The notes: a model not told the origin generated them from the letters alone. Positions 9,602 to 17,891 are shown, numbered from the stretch's first letter. The stretch is DNA of 24,115 nt from GCA-003244245 sp035463315 (GCA_035463315.1 DATHTJ010000010.1:1-24115), one strand, 5' to 3'. Numbers and translations: made by a program.

Positions 9602-11851
9602 CTAAGCTGGAGCCATCATATTTCCTAGCGATCCAATAACAGTAGCGGAAGTACCCAGCCCGGTGGGCCCACCAATCCGCTGCGGTGGCGTCCGATAACG
9701 GCGCCGCAATGTCGATTCGCCATACCGGCCGGTCAACAGGTGCCAGTCGAGAATGCCGGCCATCCAGTCCTGCAGTCCCACGACGTAGGCGTCCAATGCT
9801 TCGCGAGCAAACACATCCAGGTTGAAGTCGTCTACGACGACGGGCAGTTCGGTGGCGATGATGTGCTCAAACTGCAGCATTCGCGCGGTCATGAGGTCGT
9901 TGACGACCAAGACCGCCTGCTCGCGATCTATATTGAGGAATTTCTGAACGACGAGCACGCAATTGTGGAGCTCACCCTCGAACTCGATCTCCTTCTGGTA
10001 GGAGAAGATATCGTTCGTGAAGCAGGCGTAGTCTTGAGCTGAATTTTCCAGCCCCTGCATCGCTCGGGTGCGGAAGATCTCGACTGGGATCGGCGCAGCC
10101 CGCTCGATGCGGGCCAGGTTCATCGTGAGATCTGAGCCGAATGTCTTGCGGCGCATCTCGACATAGTCGACCGGATCGGGGATCCGGTGCTGGATGTGGT
10201 TCGCGAGCTCCCACAACCAGCTTGCCGTCATATCCTCCACACCCTGCCGGACCTGACGCCGCTGATCGATGGGCATGGGGAAGGCAGCGCGGATCCACAG
10301 GTCCGCCAACCCCGCTTCCGCCGCGTTGGTCGGCGGAGGAGTGGCGCCGCAATCCAGCGGCATGAACAGCGACAACCTGGCGTTGAACACCTTCGCGCCC
10401 GTCATGTTGTGGGTAGGTCCGAAGACCGCCGGAAAGTAGTCGTCGCCGTAGGTACCCCAGGTCAGCCAGGCCGAGGACAGGTCGAGCTCAGGACCGGATG
10501 CATCCGGATGGAGCCTGGCCGCGCAGGCGGCGAAATCGAACGACGCGAGATTTTCCTCATCCCAGATGCCGATACCGCCGGGGAGCGACTCCAGCATCCC
10601 CATTTGGCGGGCCCAGTCGATGCAATGCTGACGCGACCGCTCCAGGTTGACATTGACTCGCGCCGAATACGGCATGTAGAACTCCGGCAGGGTCGTTGGC
10701 CCCACCGCAACGTAGGGCACATGCGTGTAACTCTTGAACCTTTGTATACCCACAGCGCCGGATGACAGTGTGATCTGCGCTGCCGACGTGCCCACGCCGG
10801 TGGGCTCGCTGAGGAGTCGCTCTATTACCGACAGTTCACGAGTCGACGTCTCGTTCATGTATCGGCTCGACCGCATGTGCCACTCATGACCACCCGATTG
10901 CCAATCCTGTAGTCCCTTGACGTAGAGCAGGACGCTCTCGCGTTCAAGCAGGTTCAGGCCGCACTCCTCGAACAGGGACGGTAGCTCGGTGAGGGTGGTG
11001 TTCTCGAACTGCTGCAGCCGGGAGGTCAGGATGTCGTTGGTCAGGTCAGCGGCGCGCTGCGGATCGACCTCCAGAAACCGCTCCAGCACCAGGACGCAGT
11101 TGTTGATCTCGCCTTCGTCTCGGGTCTCACGCTGGTAGGAGAAGAGGTCGTTGCGCAGGTGCACCCCGTCGGCGAACGCGTCCGTGAGGACTCGCATCGG
11201 CCGGCTGCCCGCGATCCTGGCCGGGACCTCAATGAACGCGGCGTGCTCCACGAGGTTGGCCGACCAGGGAGCGCCGCCGACCTTGCGGCGCATCTCGATG
11301 TACTCGATCGGGTTCGGGACGCGGCTCCCGCTGATATTGGACAGCTCCCACGTCGATTCGTAGAGGAGGTTTTTGGTGCTCTCGAAGAACCTCAGCCGCC
11401 ATTCCGGCGACCGGTTGGGGATAGTACGTGCCCACAGATCGATCAGCCCGCGCTCGACCGGATTGGCCGGCTCCGGTGTAGCGTCGGCCGGATTTATCGG
11501 CATGAACGCGGGCAGCCCGTCAAGGTACTCCTTCGCGCCGGCCTGATCCTGGCTGCGCTTGTAGATCTCCAGGAAGTGATCGTCGAAATAGAACACCCAG
11601 ACGTACCAGTCGGTCACCAGGTCGAGTTCGCGGCTCGGCGCGTCGGGATGGGTATACGCGCAGAGTAAGGCGAAGTCCATGGAGTCGAACTTGGCCTCGT
11701 CCCAGATATTCGAGCCGGGCGTGTCCGGTGGTGCGTCCAGCATACCCATCTCGCGAGCCCACGCCTTGGTGTGCTCGCGCGCCGTGTCCAGGTGTGGGTT
11801 CAGCCGAGCGGGATACGGCATGTAGAACTCTGGCAGCTTATAGGGCTGCAT
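9602..11851 (-). CDS. geoA: geosmin synthase (bifunctional germacradienol/geosmin synthase) with tag-like motifs
   Basis: Two-domain class I terpene cyclase: the N-terminal domain turns FPP into germacradienol/germacrene D and the C-terminal domain turns germacradienol into geosmin. It is 749 residues long, starting MQPYKLPEFYMPYPARLNPH as in Streptomyces enzymes. Domain 1 has DDHFLE (90-95) and NDLFSYQRE (234-242); domain 2 restarts with LPEFYMPYSARVN (388-400) and has DDYFP (470-474) and NDIFSYQKE (613-621), so both metal sites look intact. The interdomain linker carries EPTGVGTSAAQI (349-360) and the extreme C-terminus GGPTGLGTSATVI (727-739), the same motif found twice in 2-MIB synthase. 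The ATG at 11849-11851 follows AGGGG by six bases. It is flanked on both sides by encapsulin shell genes, 35 bp after shell gene B and 45 bp before shell gene A. Confidence 0.97.
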   Translation of the reverse strand: MQPYKLPEFYMPYPARLNPHLDTAREHTKAWAREMGMLDAPPDTPGSNIWDEAKFDSMDFALLCAYTHPDAPSRELDLVTDWYVWVFYFDDHFLEIYKRSQDQAGAKEYLDGLPAFMPINPADATPEPANPVERGLIDLWARTIPNRSPEWRLRFFESTKNLLYESTWELSNISGSRVPNPIEYIEMRRKVGGAPWSANLVEHAAFIEVPARIAGSRPMRVLTDAFADGVHLRNDLFSYQRETRDEGEINNCVLVLERFLEVDPQRAADLTNDILTSRLQQFENTTLTELPSLFEECGLNLLERESVLLYVKGLQDWQSGGHEWHMRSSRYMNETSTRELSVIERLLSEPTGVGTSAAQITLSSGAVGIQRFKSYTHVPYVAVGPTTLPEFYMPYSARVNVNLERSRQHCIDWARQMGMLESLPGGIGIWDEENLASFDFAACAARLHPDASGPELDLSSAWLTWGTYGDDYFPAVFGPTHNMTGAKVFNARLSLFMPLDCGATPPPTNAAEAGLADLWIRAAFPMPIDQRRQVRQGVEDMTASWLWELANHIQHRIPDPVDYVEMRRKTFGSDLTMNLARIERAAPIPVEIFRTRAMQGLENSAQDYACFTNDIFSYQKEIEFEGELHNCVLVVQKFLNIDREQAVLVVNDLMTARMLQFEHIIATELPVVVDDFNLDVFAREALDAYVVGLQDWMAGILDWHLLTGRYGESTLRRRYRTPPQRIGGPTGLGTSATVIGSLGNMMAPA
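9638..9673 (-). other. tag-like motif at the geosmin synthase C-terminus
   Basis: Encodes GGPTGLGTSATV (residues 727-738), followed by only 11 more residues (IGSLGNMMAPA), so it is an exposed tail after the second cyclase domain. Confidence 0.6.
10772..10807 (-). other. tag-like motif in the geosmin synthase interdomain linker
   Basis: Encodes EPTGVGTSAAQI (residues 349-360), between the last helix of domain 1 and the start of domain 2. It shares PTG(L/V)G(T/A)SA with the 2-MIB synthase tail. Confidence 0.6.
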
Positions 11852-11857
11852 CTCCTG

Positions 11858-11888
11858 CCCCTAACTTTCCCGACGCTCCCCTAACTTT
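11858..11888. repeat. 11-bp direct repeat at the shell B / geosmin synthase junction
   Basis: CCCCTAACTTT occurs at 11858-11868 and 11878-11888, a 20-bp period. Read on the minus strand it is AAAGTTAGGGG: one copy contains most of the shell B stop codon and the other supplies the Shine-Dalgarno-like AGGGG of geosmin synthase. Confidence 0.75.
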
Positions 11889-13311
11889 ACCGCCCGATTT
11901 CGACGTTTTCGAGGATGCCGAGTGCGTCGGGGACCATGACGGCCGCGGAGTAGTAGGCGCTGACGAGGTACTCGATAATTCCCTTGTCATTGATTCCCAT
12001 GAAGCGGGCGTTCAAGCCTGGCTGGACTTCATCGGGAATGCCGGTCTGGTGCAGGCCTATCACTCCTTGCTTATCCAGACCGGTACGGAGCAGCAAAATC
12101 GAACTGGTGCGGGTGCCGCTGACGGGGATCTTGTTGCAAGGAAGTACGGGTATGCCGCGCCAGGCCGGCATCATGTGGCCGTTGATGTCGACACTCTGCG
12201 GGTAAACGCCCCGGCTGCTACATTCCCGACCGAACGCGGCGATGGTGCGGGGATGGGCCAGGAAAACTTGCGGGTCCTTCCACACGGTGGCCAGCAGTTC
12301 GTCGAGGTCGTCGGGGGTGGGTGGTCCGGTGCGGGTGCTGATGCGTTGGGAGAGATCAGCGTTGTGCAACAGCCCGAAGTCACGGTTGTTCATCAGCTCG
12401 TGTTCTTGGCGTTCCCGCAGCGCCTCGATGGTCAGCCGCAGCTGCTCCTCGACCTGGTTCATCGGATTGTTGTACAGATCCGCCACTCGAGTGTGCACCC
12501 GCAACACGGTCTGCGCCACGCTGAGCTCATACTCGCGGGGTTTGGTCTGGTAGTCGACGTAGGTGCCCGCCACATCCGATTCCTGCGCCTGGTCCGCGCT
12601 CAGCTCAATGTCGGCCTCGCCGTATTCGTTCCGCGCCTGGCCGAGCAGAGCCTGGAACCGCTCAACGTGTGCCCGCAACTCCGGGGACTGGGCGACGATT
12701 TCCTCGAACGCCTGCTGGGACAACGCCAGCACCGTGCACGGGGTCACCGCCCGCACGCTGTAGGCCCAGGTGTCGTGGGACTCCACCAACTCCCAAACAC
12801 CGAAGAAACCACCATCGGAAAGGACATCCAACACGGTCGGATCACCGTACTCCCCAGGACCGATCTTGTTGACCTTCCCATGGGCGATCAAAAATACCTG
12901 ATCCGCCGGCTGACCCTCCTGCACGATCGTGTTACCGGCCTCGAACTCCCGCTGCGTGAACCGGCCCGCCAACGCGTTCAGCACCTCGGCGTCCTCAAAA
13001 CCGCGCAGCACCGCCAACTCACGCAACTCTTCGGGAATGACCCGCACCTCGGCGCCCTCCGTGATGAACGTCACCCGCCCGTCACCCACCGCATAAGTCA
13101 ACCGACGGTTCACCCGGAACGTCCCGCCCAAGGCCTCCACCCACGGCAACACCCGCAACAGCCACCGCGACGTGATCCCCTGCATCTGCGGTTGGGACTT
13201 GGTCGTCGTCGCCAAGTTACGGGCCGCCGCCGTCGCCAAACTCAACCGCGGCCGCTCACCATTCATACCCGGATCCGACTGCACCGACTCCGTCTGTACC
13301 GGCTCTGTCAC
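11887..13311 (-). CDS. Family 2B encapsulin shell protein B (EshA-like)
   Basis: Second HK97-fold shell protein of the same architecture and length (474 residues from the chosen start) as shell protein A. It has the N-arm ATAAARNLATTTKSQPQMQ, the CNB insertion (about residues 95-220) and the shell core (YELSVAQTVLRVHTRVADLY through ALGILENVEIGR). It ends at VEIGR and lacks the acidic EGEEAK tail of A. Its CNB cassette is more degraded: FGVWEL (170-175) has Val in place of the acidic ribose-binding residue, and Trp182 in place of the phosphate-binding Arg. The linker after the CNB domain (LLGQARNEYGEADIELSADQ) also differs. The start is the GTG at 13309-13311 conserved with the paralogue; a GTG at 13320 or TTG at 13326 is possible. 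It is the first gene of the operon, about 60 bases downstream of the predicted transcription start. Confidence 0.93.
   Translation of the reverse strand: MTEPVQTESVQSDPGMNGERPRLSLATAAARNLATTTKSQPQMQGITSRWLLRVLPWVEALGGTFRVNRRLTYAVGDGRVTFITEGAEVRVIPEELRELAVLRGFEDAEVLNALAGRFTQREFEAGNTIVQEGQPADQVFLIAHGKVNKIGPGEYGDPTVLDVLSDGGFFGVWELVESHDTWAYSVRAVTPCTVLALSQQAFEEIVAQSPELRAHVERFQALLGQARNEYGEADIELSADQAQESDVAGTYVDYQTKPREYELSVAQTVLRVHTRVADLYNNPMNQVEEQLRLTIEALRERQEHELMNNRDFGLLHNADLSQRISTRTGPPTPDDLDELLATVWKDPQVFLAHPRTIAAFGRECSSRGVYPQSVDINGHMMPAWRGIPVLPCNKIPVSGTRTSSILLLRTGLDKQGVIGLHQTGIPDEVQPGLNARFMGINDKGIIEYLVSAYYSAAVMVPDALGILENVEIGR
12449..12503. repeat. 55-bp tract identical to 8709-8763
   Basis: Partner copy inside shell gene B, exact over 55 bases; the next base differs (A here, G at 8764). 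Confidence 0.85.
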
Positions 13312-13361
13312 AGCACACACCGCCAATCTCTATCCGTACAGCAGGGAAGAAAATACTTGTT

Positions 13362-13372
13362 ACCGTCACGGT
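13362..13372. promoter_or_regulatory. short dyad ACCGTCACGGT near the predicted transcription start
   Basis: Perfect 5-bp arms around one central base. It lies a few bases downstream of the -10 box, where a repressor or an RNA leader structure could act. Short, so modest support. Confidence 0.35.
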
Positions 13373-13380
13373 TGCAACAC

Positions 13381-13409
13381 ATTGTATGGATCACAGCTTG
13401 GCCTGTCAT
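13381..13409 (-). promoter_or_regulatory. predicted promoter of the terpene/encapsulin operon
   Basis: On the minus strand, ATGACA (13404-13409) and TACAAT (13381-13386) are separated by exactly 17 bases; each matches the sigma70/HrdB consensus at five of six positions. Transcription would begin near 13374, leaving about 60 bases of leader before shell gene B. A palindromic operator touches the -35 box. Confidence 0.6.
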
Positions 13410-13426
13410 CCGTAGAAATTACGGAT
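13408..13426. promoter_or_regulatory. palindromic operator copy 1 overlapping the -35 box
   Basis: ATCCGTA / GAAAT / TACGGAT: perfect 7-bp arms with a 5-base centre. Its core TCCGTAGAAATTACGGA differs from copy 2 at one base. Position fits an activator contacting RNA polymerase at the -35 region. Confidence 0.65.
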
Positions 13427-13463
13427 ATCGATACGGACCAGGTGTCGTTATACGGTCGCCAGC

Positions 13464-13480
13464 TCCGTAGAAACTACGGA
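13464..13480. promoter_or_regulatory. palindromic operator copy 2
   Basis: TCCGTAG / AAA / CTACGGA: perfect 7-bp arms, starting 55 bp upstream of copy 1 and covering the stop codon of the LAL regulator gene. Half-sites occur at 13431-13437 (ATACGGA) and 13332-13338 (ATCCGTA). Confidence 0.65.
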
Positions 13481-16410
13481 CTGGGCGTGAATCCGAACTC
13501 CGCGGCGCGGTGCACGAGCTGTTGTTTAGAGGTGACCCCGAGTTTGGGGTAACTGCGGGCCAGGTGGGTTTCGACGGTGCGCACGCCGATGTGCAGCCGG
13601 GTGGCGATCTGTGCAGCGGTGTAGCCACCTGCGCCCAGCTCGGCGACCTGCCGCTCCCGTCTGGTCAGCGAGCCTGGACCGCACACGGCATCCGTGGCGC
13701 ACCGTCCATCCGATTTGAGCTGAATGAGCAGCGTGCGGGCTTGGTCGCGGCGGACGACGGCTCCGCATGCGTCGAATGCCACGACGGCCTCGCACAATGC
13801 ATTCTCGGCTGCCCTGCGATCAGATCCCCCTACTGCGTTGGCGTATGCGACGCGTGCGCGCGCCGCCAGCAGGGCGTATCCGCTGGAGTCGAATCCGTCC
13901 ATAGCGCGCAATGCTGCTCGTGCCGCCAGGTCGCGGCGGCCCTGTCCGACCAGGGCCCACGTCGTGGCGAGCAGGTGGAGGGCCTGGTGGATCGGCGCGC
14001 CGGTGCGGCGGGCATTGTCTTCGGCCGATGTTGCCGCCCTCGCCGCAGCGTCGGGATCACCAGCGACCACCGTGACCTCGGCTAGATCCGCCAGGACGAA
14101 TCCCCTCAGTGCCCATGCGTTCATCGCCGAGTAGCAGTCGACCGTCCGTTGGAGGGCGGCGGCCGCGGCGGCCCACCGGCCCTCGACTCTGGCCACTACC
14201 CCCTCGGCCCACCAGTACAGCGGCTCTAGGACACCGAGGGTCCTGCTGTCGGCACGCGTCATGGCGTCGAGGTTGCGACGGGCCTCGGTGAGACAGCCGC
14301 GCTCCGCCGCCGCCATGGCCGCCCGGCCCGCCAGCCGGACCGGCAAGCAGGTTCGAGCCGCCGGATCGTGGCTTTCCCACTGCCGCGCATGCGCCGCGAC
14401 CATCGTAAGGTCCCCGGCAACCAGCTCGATGAACGCGCCGCATCCACCAATCATCGGGTCGTAGTGCGGGCTGGACGCGGCAGCCTGGGCCCACCGCGTG
14501 CGGGCCGAGACCAGGTGGCCTCGGCAGGCATCTAACGAGGCGAGCAGCGCCAAGCTCTGGGACATCCAGGAGAAACGCGCTGCTGCCGTGGCCAGCTCGA
14601 CGCTGCGCATGAGCACGTTCTCGGCCGCGTCAAAACGACCCTGCCAGCCGAGCGTGTGCCCCAACGCCCCCAGCGCCTCCGCGATCCCCCGTTGATCTCC
14701 AGCTCTCTCAGCCTCGCTCAACAGCTGTCGCGCCGCCTGTTCTTCACCCCGCAGATCCCCGGCCCATCCACGCATCTTGGCTAACTTGATCGCAGCCATC
14801 CTGGCCGCAGGCTCGGAGCCGGCCCGCTGGCACAGCGCAAGGGCCTGCCGGCACTCCCCTTGCGCCGCATCGAGATCACCCGCACCGAACGCGAACAAGC
14901 CCGCGAGCCATAACCGGACGTCAGCTTGCCGTTGCAGGTCACCTATCCCGGCGAGCAGTTGCCGCATCTGCTTCACAACGGCCATCTCGGCCACACAGTA
15001 CTCGGTACAATCGACGATGCCCCAATTCGATCGTTGGAACAACGCGTCGAACAGGCCGAACCAGCGCTCGTCGCCGATCGGCAACAGATCCCGCAACCCC
15101 GAGACGATCGTCCACACCTGGGAACATAGCCCTCGCTGCTCGGCTCGCTGGGCCATCTCGATCAGCGCGTCAATCGCTTCGCCGTCCCCTGCCTGCGCCG
15201 CGCGGACGAAATGCGACGCGGCAACCTCCGTCCGCCCAGACTCAAGCAGCGTTTCAGCCACCCGCCGGTGCATCACGCGCCGCCTGGCGCCCCCAATGTC
15301 GGTGTAAAGCACCTCCCGAGCGAGCGGATGGGCGACTTGATAACCCAAGGACCGGTCGTGCTGCTGCTCCACGACCATCCCGGAATGCGCGAGCTGTTCC
15401 AGGGCGAGCGCGACGTTCTCGATCGGCTGGCCTGTGATCCGGGCGAGGTCGCCGGGATCGACCAGGTCGCCGATGAGGGCGAGCACCTCAATGAGGACCA
15501 GGGCCGGCAGGTCGAGCCGCGCCATCTCGGTGCGTACCCAGCGGGCCAGTTTCTCCGGAACCCCGCCCAACGCAGGTACCTGGAGATCTGCGCCGTTGTC
15601 GACCAGTACCTCCAACAGCCCGGCGGCGCACCGCGGGTTGCCCTGTGCGCGGGTCATCAGCCAGTCCACTAGCGCTGACGGCACGCGGTCTCGTCCAAAG
15701 TTCTCCGCGGCCAGTTCCCGAACATCCTCCCAGGAAAATGGGGATAGCTGAATCCGGCATACCATCGCCTCCTGCTCCAAGGCATGCAGCACCTCGACAG
15801 CCATCCGGTGCTTGGCCAGCTCCGCCGGCCGGGCCGTGGCAAGCACGAACAGCCGGCTGGCTGGAAAGTCCCATGCCAGCCGCAGCAGCATCTCCCACAC
15901 CGCGTCATCGCTGTGGTGAGCGTCGTCGAGGACCACGACGATCGGCCGGTCGGCACTCGCCTTGGCAAGCAGATCCGGGATCCACTCCACGAAGTGGCAG
16001 CGAAAGGCTTCACCGCGTGACAACGCGTCGTGCGCGATCTCCGCGCGGCGTATGAGCGCCGGAAGGCCACCGAGCACGCTCCCGCAGGCGTGGCAGATCC
16101 CCTCAGCGTCCACAGCATCCGCATGCAGGCCGAGCGCGCCTGCCCAGGGGCCGAACAGCGGCATACCTCCAAGGGGGGAGCTGTGAGCGATCAGCCCGAC
16201 GGCCAACTCGTCGTCGCGAGGCAACAATTCGGCCGCCAGCCGTGTCTTGCCCAGACCCGCGTCGCCGAGGACCAAGGCCACTCGCAGCTCTCCCAGCGCG
16301 CTGCGTTGCCGCTCGGCCTGCAGCGCACAGAACTCCCGGACGCGTCCCGACACAAGGCGTCGTGAGCTCGATGAATCACCGTCTACCGATCGAGGGGTGG
16401 CGGTCAGCAC
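13474..16410 (-). CDS. LuxR-family (LAL-type) ATPase transcriptional regulator
   Basis: Large regulator with an N-terminal P-loop ATPase and a C-terminal LuxR helix-turn-helix. From the chosen GTG (16408-16410) it has 978 residues: Walker A GDAGLGKTRLAAE (about 49-61), Walker B PIVVVLDDAHHSDD (about 156-169), a long alpha-helical repeat region, and the DNA-binding domain LTRRERQVAELGAGGYTAAQ with VRTVETHLARSYPKLGV (about 915-965). The frame is open 72 codons further to a GTG at 16626, but that part has poor third-position GC and contains a dyad, so I treat it as promoter. The family usually activates linked biosynthetic genes. It lies just upstream of the terpene operon on the same strand, and the operon promoter and palindromes sit at its 3' end, so it is the natural candidate regulator. 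Confidence 0.9.
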   Translation of the reverse strand: MLTATPRSVDGDSSSSRRLVSGRVREFCALQAERQRSALGELRVALVLGDAGLGKTRLAAELLPRDDELAVGLIAHSSPLGGMPLFGPWAGALGLHADAVDAEGICHACGSVLGGLPALIRRAEIAHDALSRGEAFRCHFVEWIPDLLAKASADRPIVVVLDDAHHSDDAVWEMLLRLAWDFPASRLFVLATARPAELAKHRMAVEVLHALEQEAMVCRIQLSPFSWEDVRELAAENFGRDRVPSALVDWLMTRAQGNPRCAAGLLEVLVDNGADLQVPALGGVPEKLARWVRTEMARLDLPALVLIEVLALIGDLVDPGDLARITGQPIENVALALEQLAHSGMVVEQQHDRSLGYQVAHPLAREVLYTDIGGARRRVMHRRVAETLLESGRTEVAASHFVRAAQAGDGEAIDALIEMAQRAEQRGLCSQVWTIVSGLRDLLPIGDERWFGLFDALFQRSNWGIVDCTEYCVAEMAVVKQMRQLLAGIGDLQRQADVRLWLAGLFAFGAGDLDAAQGECRQALALCQRAGSEPAARMAAIKLAKMRGWAGDLRGEEQAARQLLSEAERAGDQRGIAEALGALGHTLGWQGRFDAAENVLMRSVELATAAARFSWMSQSLALLASLDACRGHLVSARTRWAQAAASSPHYDPMIGGCGAFIELVAGDLTMVAAHARQWESHDPAARTCLPVRLAGRAAMAAAERGCLTEARRNLDAMTRADSRTLGVLEPLYWWAEGVVARVEGRWAAAAAALQRTVDCYSAMNAWALRGFVLADLAEVTVVAGDPDAAARAATSAEDNARRTGAPIHQALHLLATTWALVGQGRRDLAARAALRAMDGFDSSGYALLAARARVAYANAVGGSDRRAAENALCEAVVAFDACGAVVRRDQARTLLIQLKSDGRCATDAVCGPGSLTRRERQVAELGAGGYTAAQIATRLHIGVRTVETHLARSYPKLGVTSKQQLVHRAAEFGFTPSP

Positions 16411-16479
16411 GTTTCGAGCCCGTGAGGAATACGGACATTCTGAGGTAAAACGACACTCTCCCCCGAACAGACGGTAATC

Positions 16480-16524
16480 CTCAGATGAGATTTTTGACCC
16501 GTCCAAATCTCTGACAGCCCTGAG
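16480..16524. promoter_or_regulatory. nested dyad upstream of the LAL regulator
   Basis: GAGATTT (16487-16493) and AAATCTC (16505-16511) form perfect 7-bp arms around 11 bases; an outer pair CTCAG (16480-16484) / CTGAG (16520-16524) extends the symmetry. Position before the likely start of the regulator suggests an operator or promoter-proximal site. Confidence 0.4.
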
Positions 16525-16929
16525 ACTAGCAGTGTGTCCCAAAGCCCGTACAGTCGCCCGAAGGTGGGCGACTCGCACCGAGTTCTCATTACTCCTGGGA
16601 GGACGAGGTGGTTGCGCATCAGCCACATGGCCTACCGCGGATACTGACAGGAGATTATCCCTCGCGAAGCTCTGTCGCCGGTATCTCTGGCCTCGCCGCG
16701 GCCGAAATTACTTGAATTCTCAAGCTTAAAACGTTGTGGTTTTGTGACATACGTAGTTCTCATGGACGGAGTACTGGTAATCACGATGGGGACGGCCAGG
16801 CAAGACGTCTCCAGATCTGTCGCACATGTCACTGACTTATGTGAACGATCAAGTAATTCCCCCTGGCCCGGCGCATTACGCTGCAGGATCTGCCCTGCTG
16901 ACCAGGAGAGGTCCACGAGGCGCGGCAGG

Positions 16930-17056
16930 CCGTCAGCCACGGTCCCGCGACCCACATCTCGCGGACCGCCTGTGCGAGCAGATCCGCGCATGGGACCACG
17001 ACCGCACCACCCAGCCCCTCATCACTGCCTACCCGGCAGGCACCCCAGCGGTCTAA
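16930..17056 (+). pseudogene. C-terminal fragment of an FxLD-type/isoaspartate-like methyltransferase
   Basis: In frame 16826-17056 the end reads LADRLCEQIRAWDHDRTTQP then LITAYPAGTPAV and a stop. This resembles the C-terminal tail of actinobacterial methyltransferases of the FxLD system and protein-isoaspartate group, where the pattern continues for some 15 more residues. The catalytic SAM domain is absent, so this is a non-functional remnant. The family match is from memory of the tail pattern only. Confidence 0.4.
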
Positions 17057-17210
17057 CAACAGTCCCCTCAGTCCAGGGAGTGCGTTCTAGCTGCTGAGAC
17101 TCCGGCGAACGTCCAGGGCAGGACCATCGAATCCGCCCCGTTTCGCAGGTTCCGTGAGAAATCTGTGAGACGGAGCGGCTTCGGTGCGAGGCTACAACGC
17201 CGGCCGAGGC

Positions 17211-17390
17211 TCACACCACCAACCCGCACCTGATCATCAACAAACAGACCGCGTCGAACACCCGCCCCCTCAGCGACAACGCATTCACCGCCGGCAACTC
17301 CACCACCCCGTTGGCCGGCCCGACCAGCTCACCGAGCGAGTCAGGCACCGCGTACGGGCGCACGTCCGCATACCGCAACCGATCACCCAC
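17211..17390 (-). pseudogene. N-terminal fragment of a mobile-element-associated hypothetical protein
   Basis: A minus-strand frame of 59 codons with typical high-GC third positions starts VGDRLRYADVRPYAVPDSLG and continues ELVGPANGVVELP, a pattern seen at the start of conserved hypothetical proteins near transposase and AbiEii-like genes in actinomycetes. After about residue 35 the homology appears lost, and the DNA there reads as the integrase-like piece on the other strand, suggesting a recombination junction near 17290. Confidence 0.4.
17212..17289 (+). pseudogene. tyrosine-recombinase/integrase-like fragment
   Basis: The frame reads TTNPHLIINKQTASNTRPLS, similar to a stretch preceding the end of many actinobacterial site-specific integrases. 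No catalytic Arg/His/Tyr residues remain. The similarity is short and recalled, not searched. Confidence 0.3.
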
Positions 17391-17437
17391 TCCCCTATTG
17401 TGCCTGCTCAGACCCCATCAAGACCACACAAGCCCCA

Positions 17438-17626
17438 TCAGTCAAGTGGCAAGGTCCCGGGGACGTGCCGACCCGGTCGCGCCGCGTCGATCCACAATGG
17501 GGTAAACCGCTGCGCCGCGCGGAACGCGGTCACCTGGTCGACTGTGAGGCCCCGTTCGGCCAGCAGCTCCACCACGTTCCGGTACGACAGTGCGTAGCCT
17601 GCACGCCGCTCCGTCCGAATGATCAC
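17438..17626 (-). pseudogene. IS6-family transposase N-terminal remnant
   Basis: The minus-strand frame contains LSYRNVVELLAERGLTVDQV (from about 17590) and QRFTPLWIDAARPGRHVPG (to about 17456), the helix-turn-helix region that precedes the DDE domain in IS6-type transposases (family pattern LSYRDVEELLAERG ... VQRFTPL...DAARP). The conserved Tyr-Arg-Trp-Val stretch is altered and the DDE catalytic domain is missing, so it is inactive. I see no terminal inverted repeats. Confidence 0.6.
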
Positions 17627-17885
17627 CAGCCGGATACCAGTGTCGATCTTGCTGAGATCAGCTCAGTGTCGCGTGGCACAAACGACTTCATAGCGCTAAA
17701 TTGAGAGCGCTGAATATGCTAAACCCCGCTAAGGTTCGCGAGAAGGAAGGGAAGGCGCTGAGGGTGTGGTCTGCTTGCGGGAGGTGAGGGCCTTAACAAC
17801 ACGCGGATGATGCTGCTGGCCTGTATGAGAGTCGAACGCAGGGATCGCCGAGTTGCCTGGCCCAGGGCGGCGAGCGTTGCACGTC

Positions 17886-17891
17886 GAGAGG
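17886..17891 (+). promoter_or_regulatory. Shine-Dalgarno site deciding the oxygenase start
   Basis: GAGAGG lies six bases before the ATG at 17898-17900. It favours this start over a TTG at 17853 that would add 15 residues. Confidence 0.7.

Larger units (their letters stand above)
16627..17852. other. gene-poor region holding fragments of mobile genes
   Basis: About 1.2 kb between the regulator and the plus-strand oxygenase gene without an intact gene. It contains fragments described separately: a methyltransferase C-terminus (+), an integrase-like piece (+), the N-terminus of a mobile-element-associated protein (-) and an IS6-type transposase piece (-). The first 250 bases have clearly lower GC than the flanking genes. 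Between 17640 and 17852 I see only short dyads (CTGAG-ATCAG-CTCAG at 17652-17666; AGCGCT at 17692-17697 and 17706-17711). Confidence 0.6.

Noticed and set aside
11728..13470. Plus-strand open frame of 580 codons opposite shell gene B
   Set aside because: Mirror of a high-GC gene on the other strand; shell gene B has clear family motifs, and the plus frame matches nothing and has no credible start.
13312..13480. Repeated palindromes as a possible CRISPR or replication-origin array
   Set aside because: Only two copies plus half-sites, positioned at a promoter; no regular spacers and no cas or replication genes.
16632..16991. Minus-strand ORF of 119 codons
   Set aside because: Weak codon bias, no recognisable family, and it overlaps the plus-strand methyltransferase-like fragment.
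17825..17845. GAGTCGAAC, which resembles a reversed tRNA T-loop
   Set aside because: No acceptor stem, anticodon arm or CCA-compatible end can be built around it.
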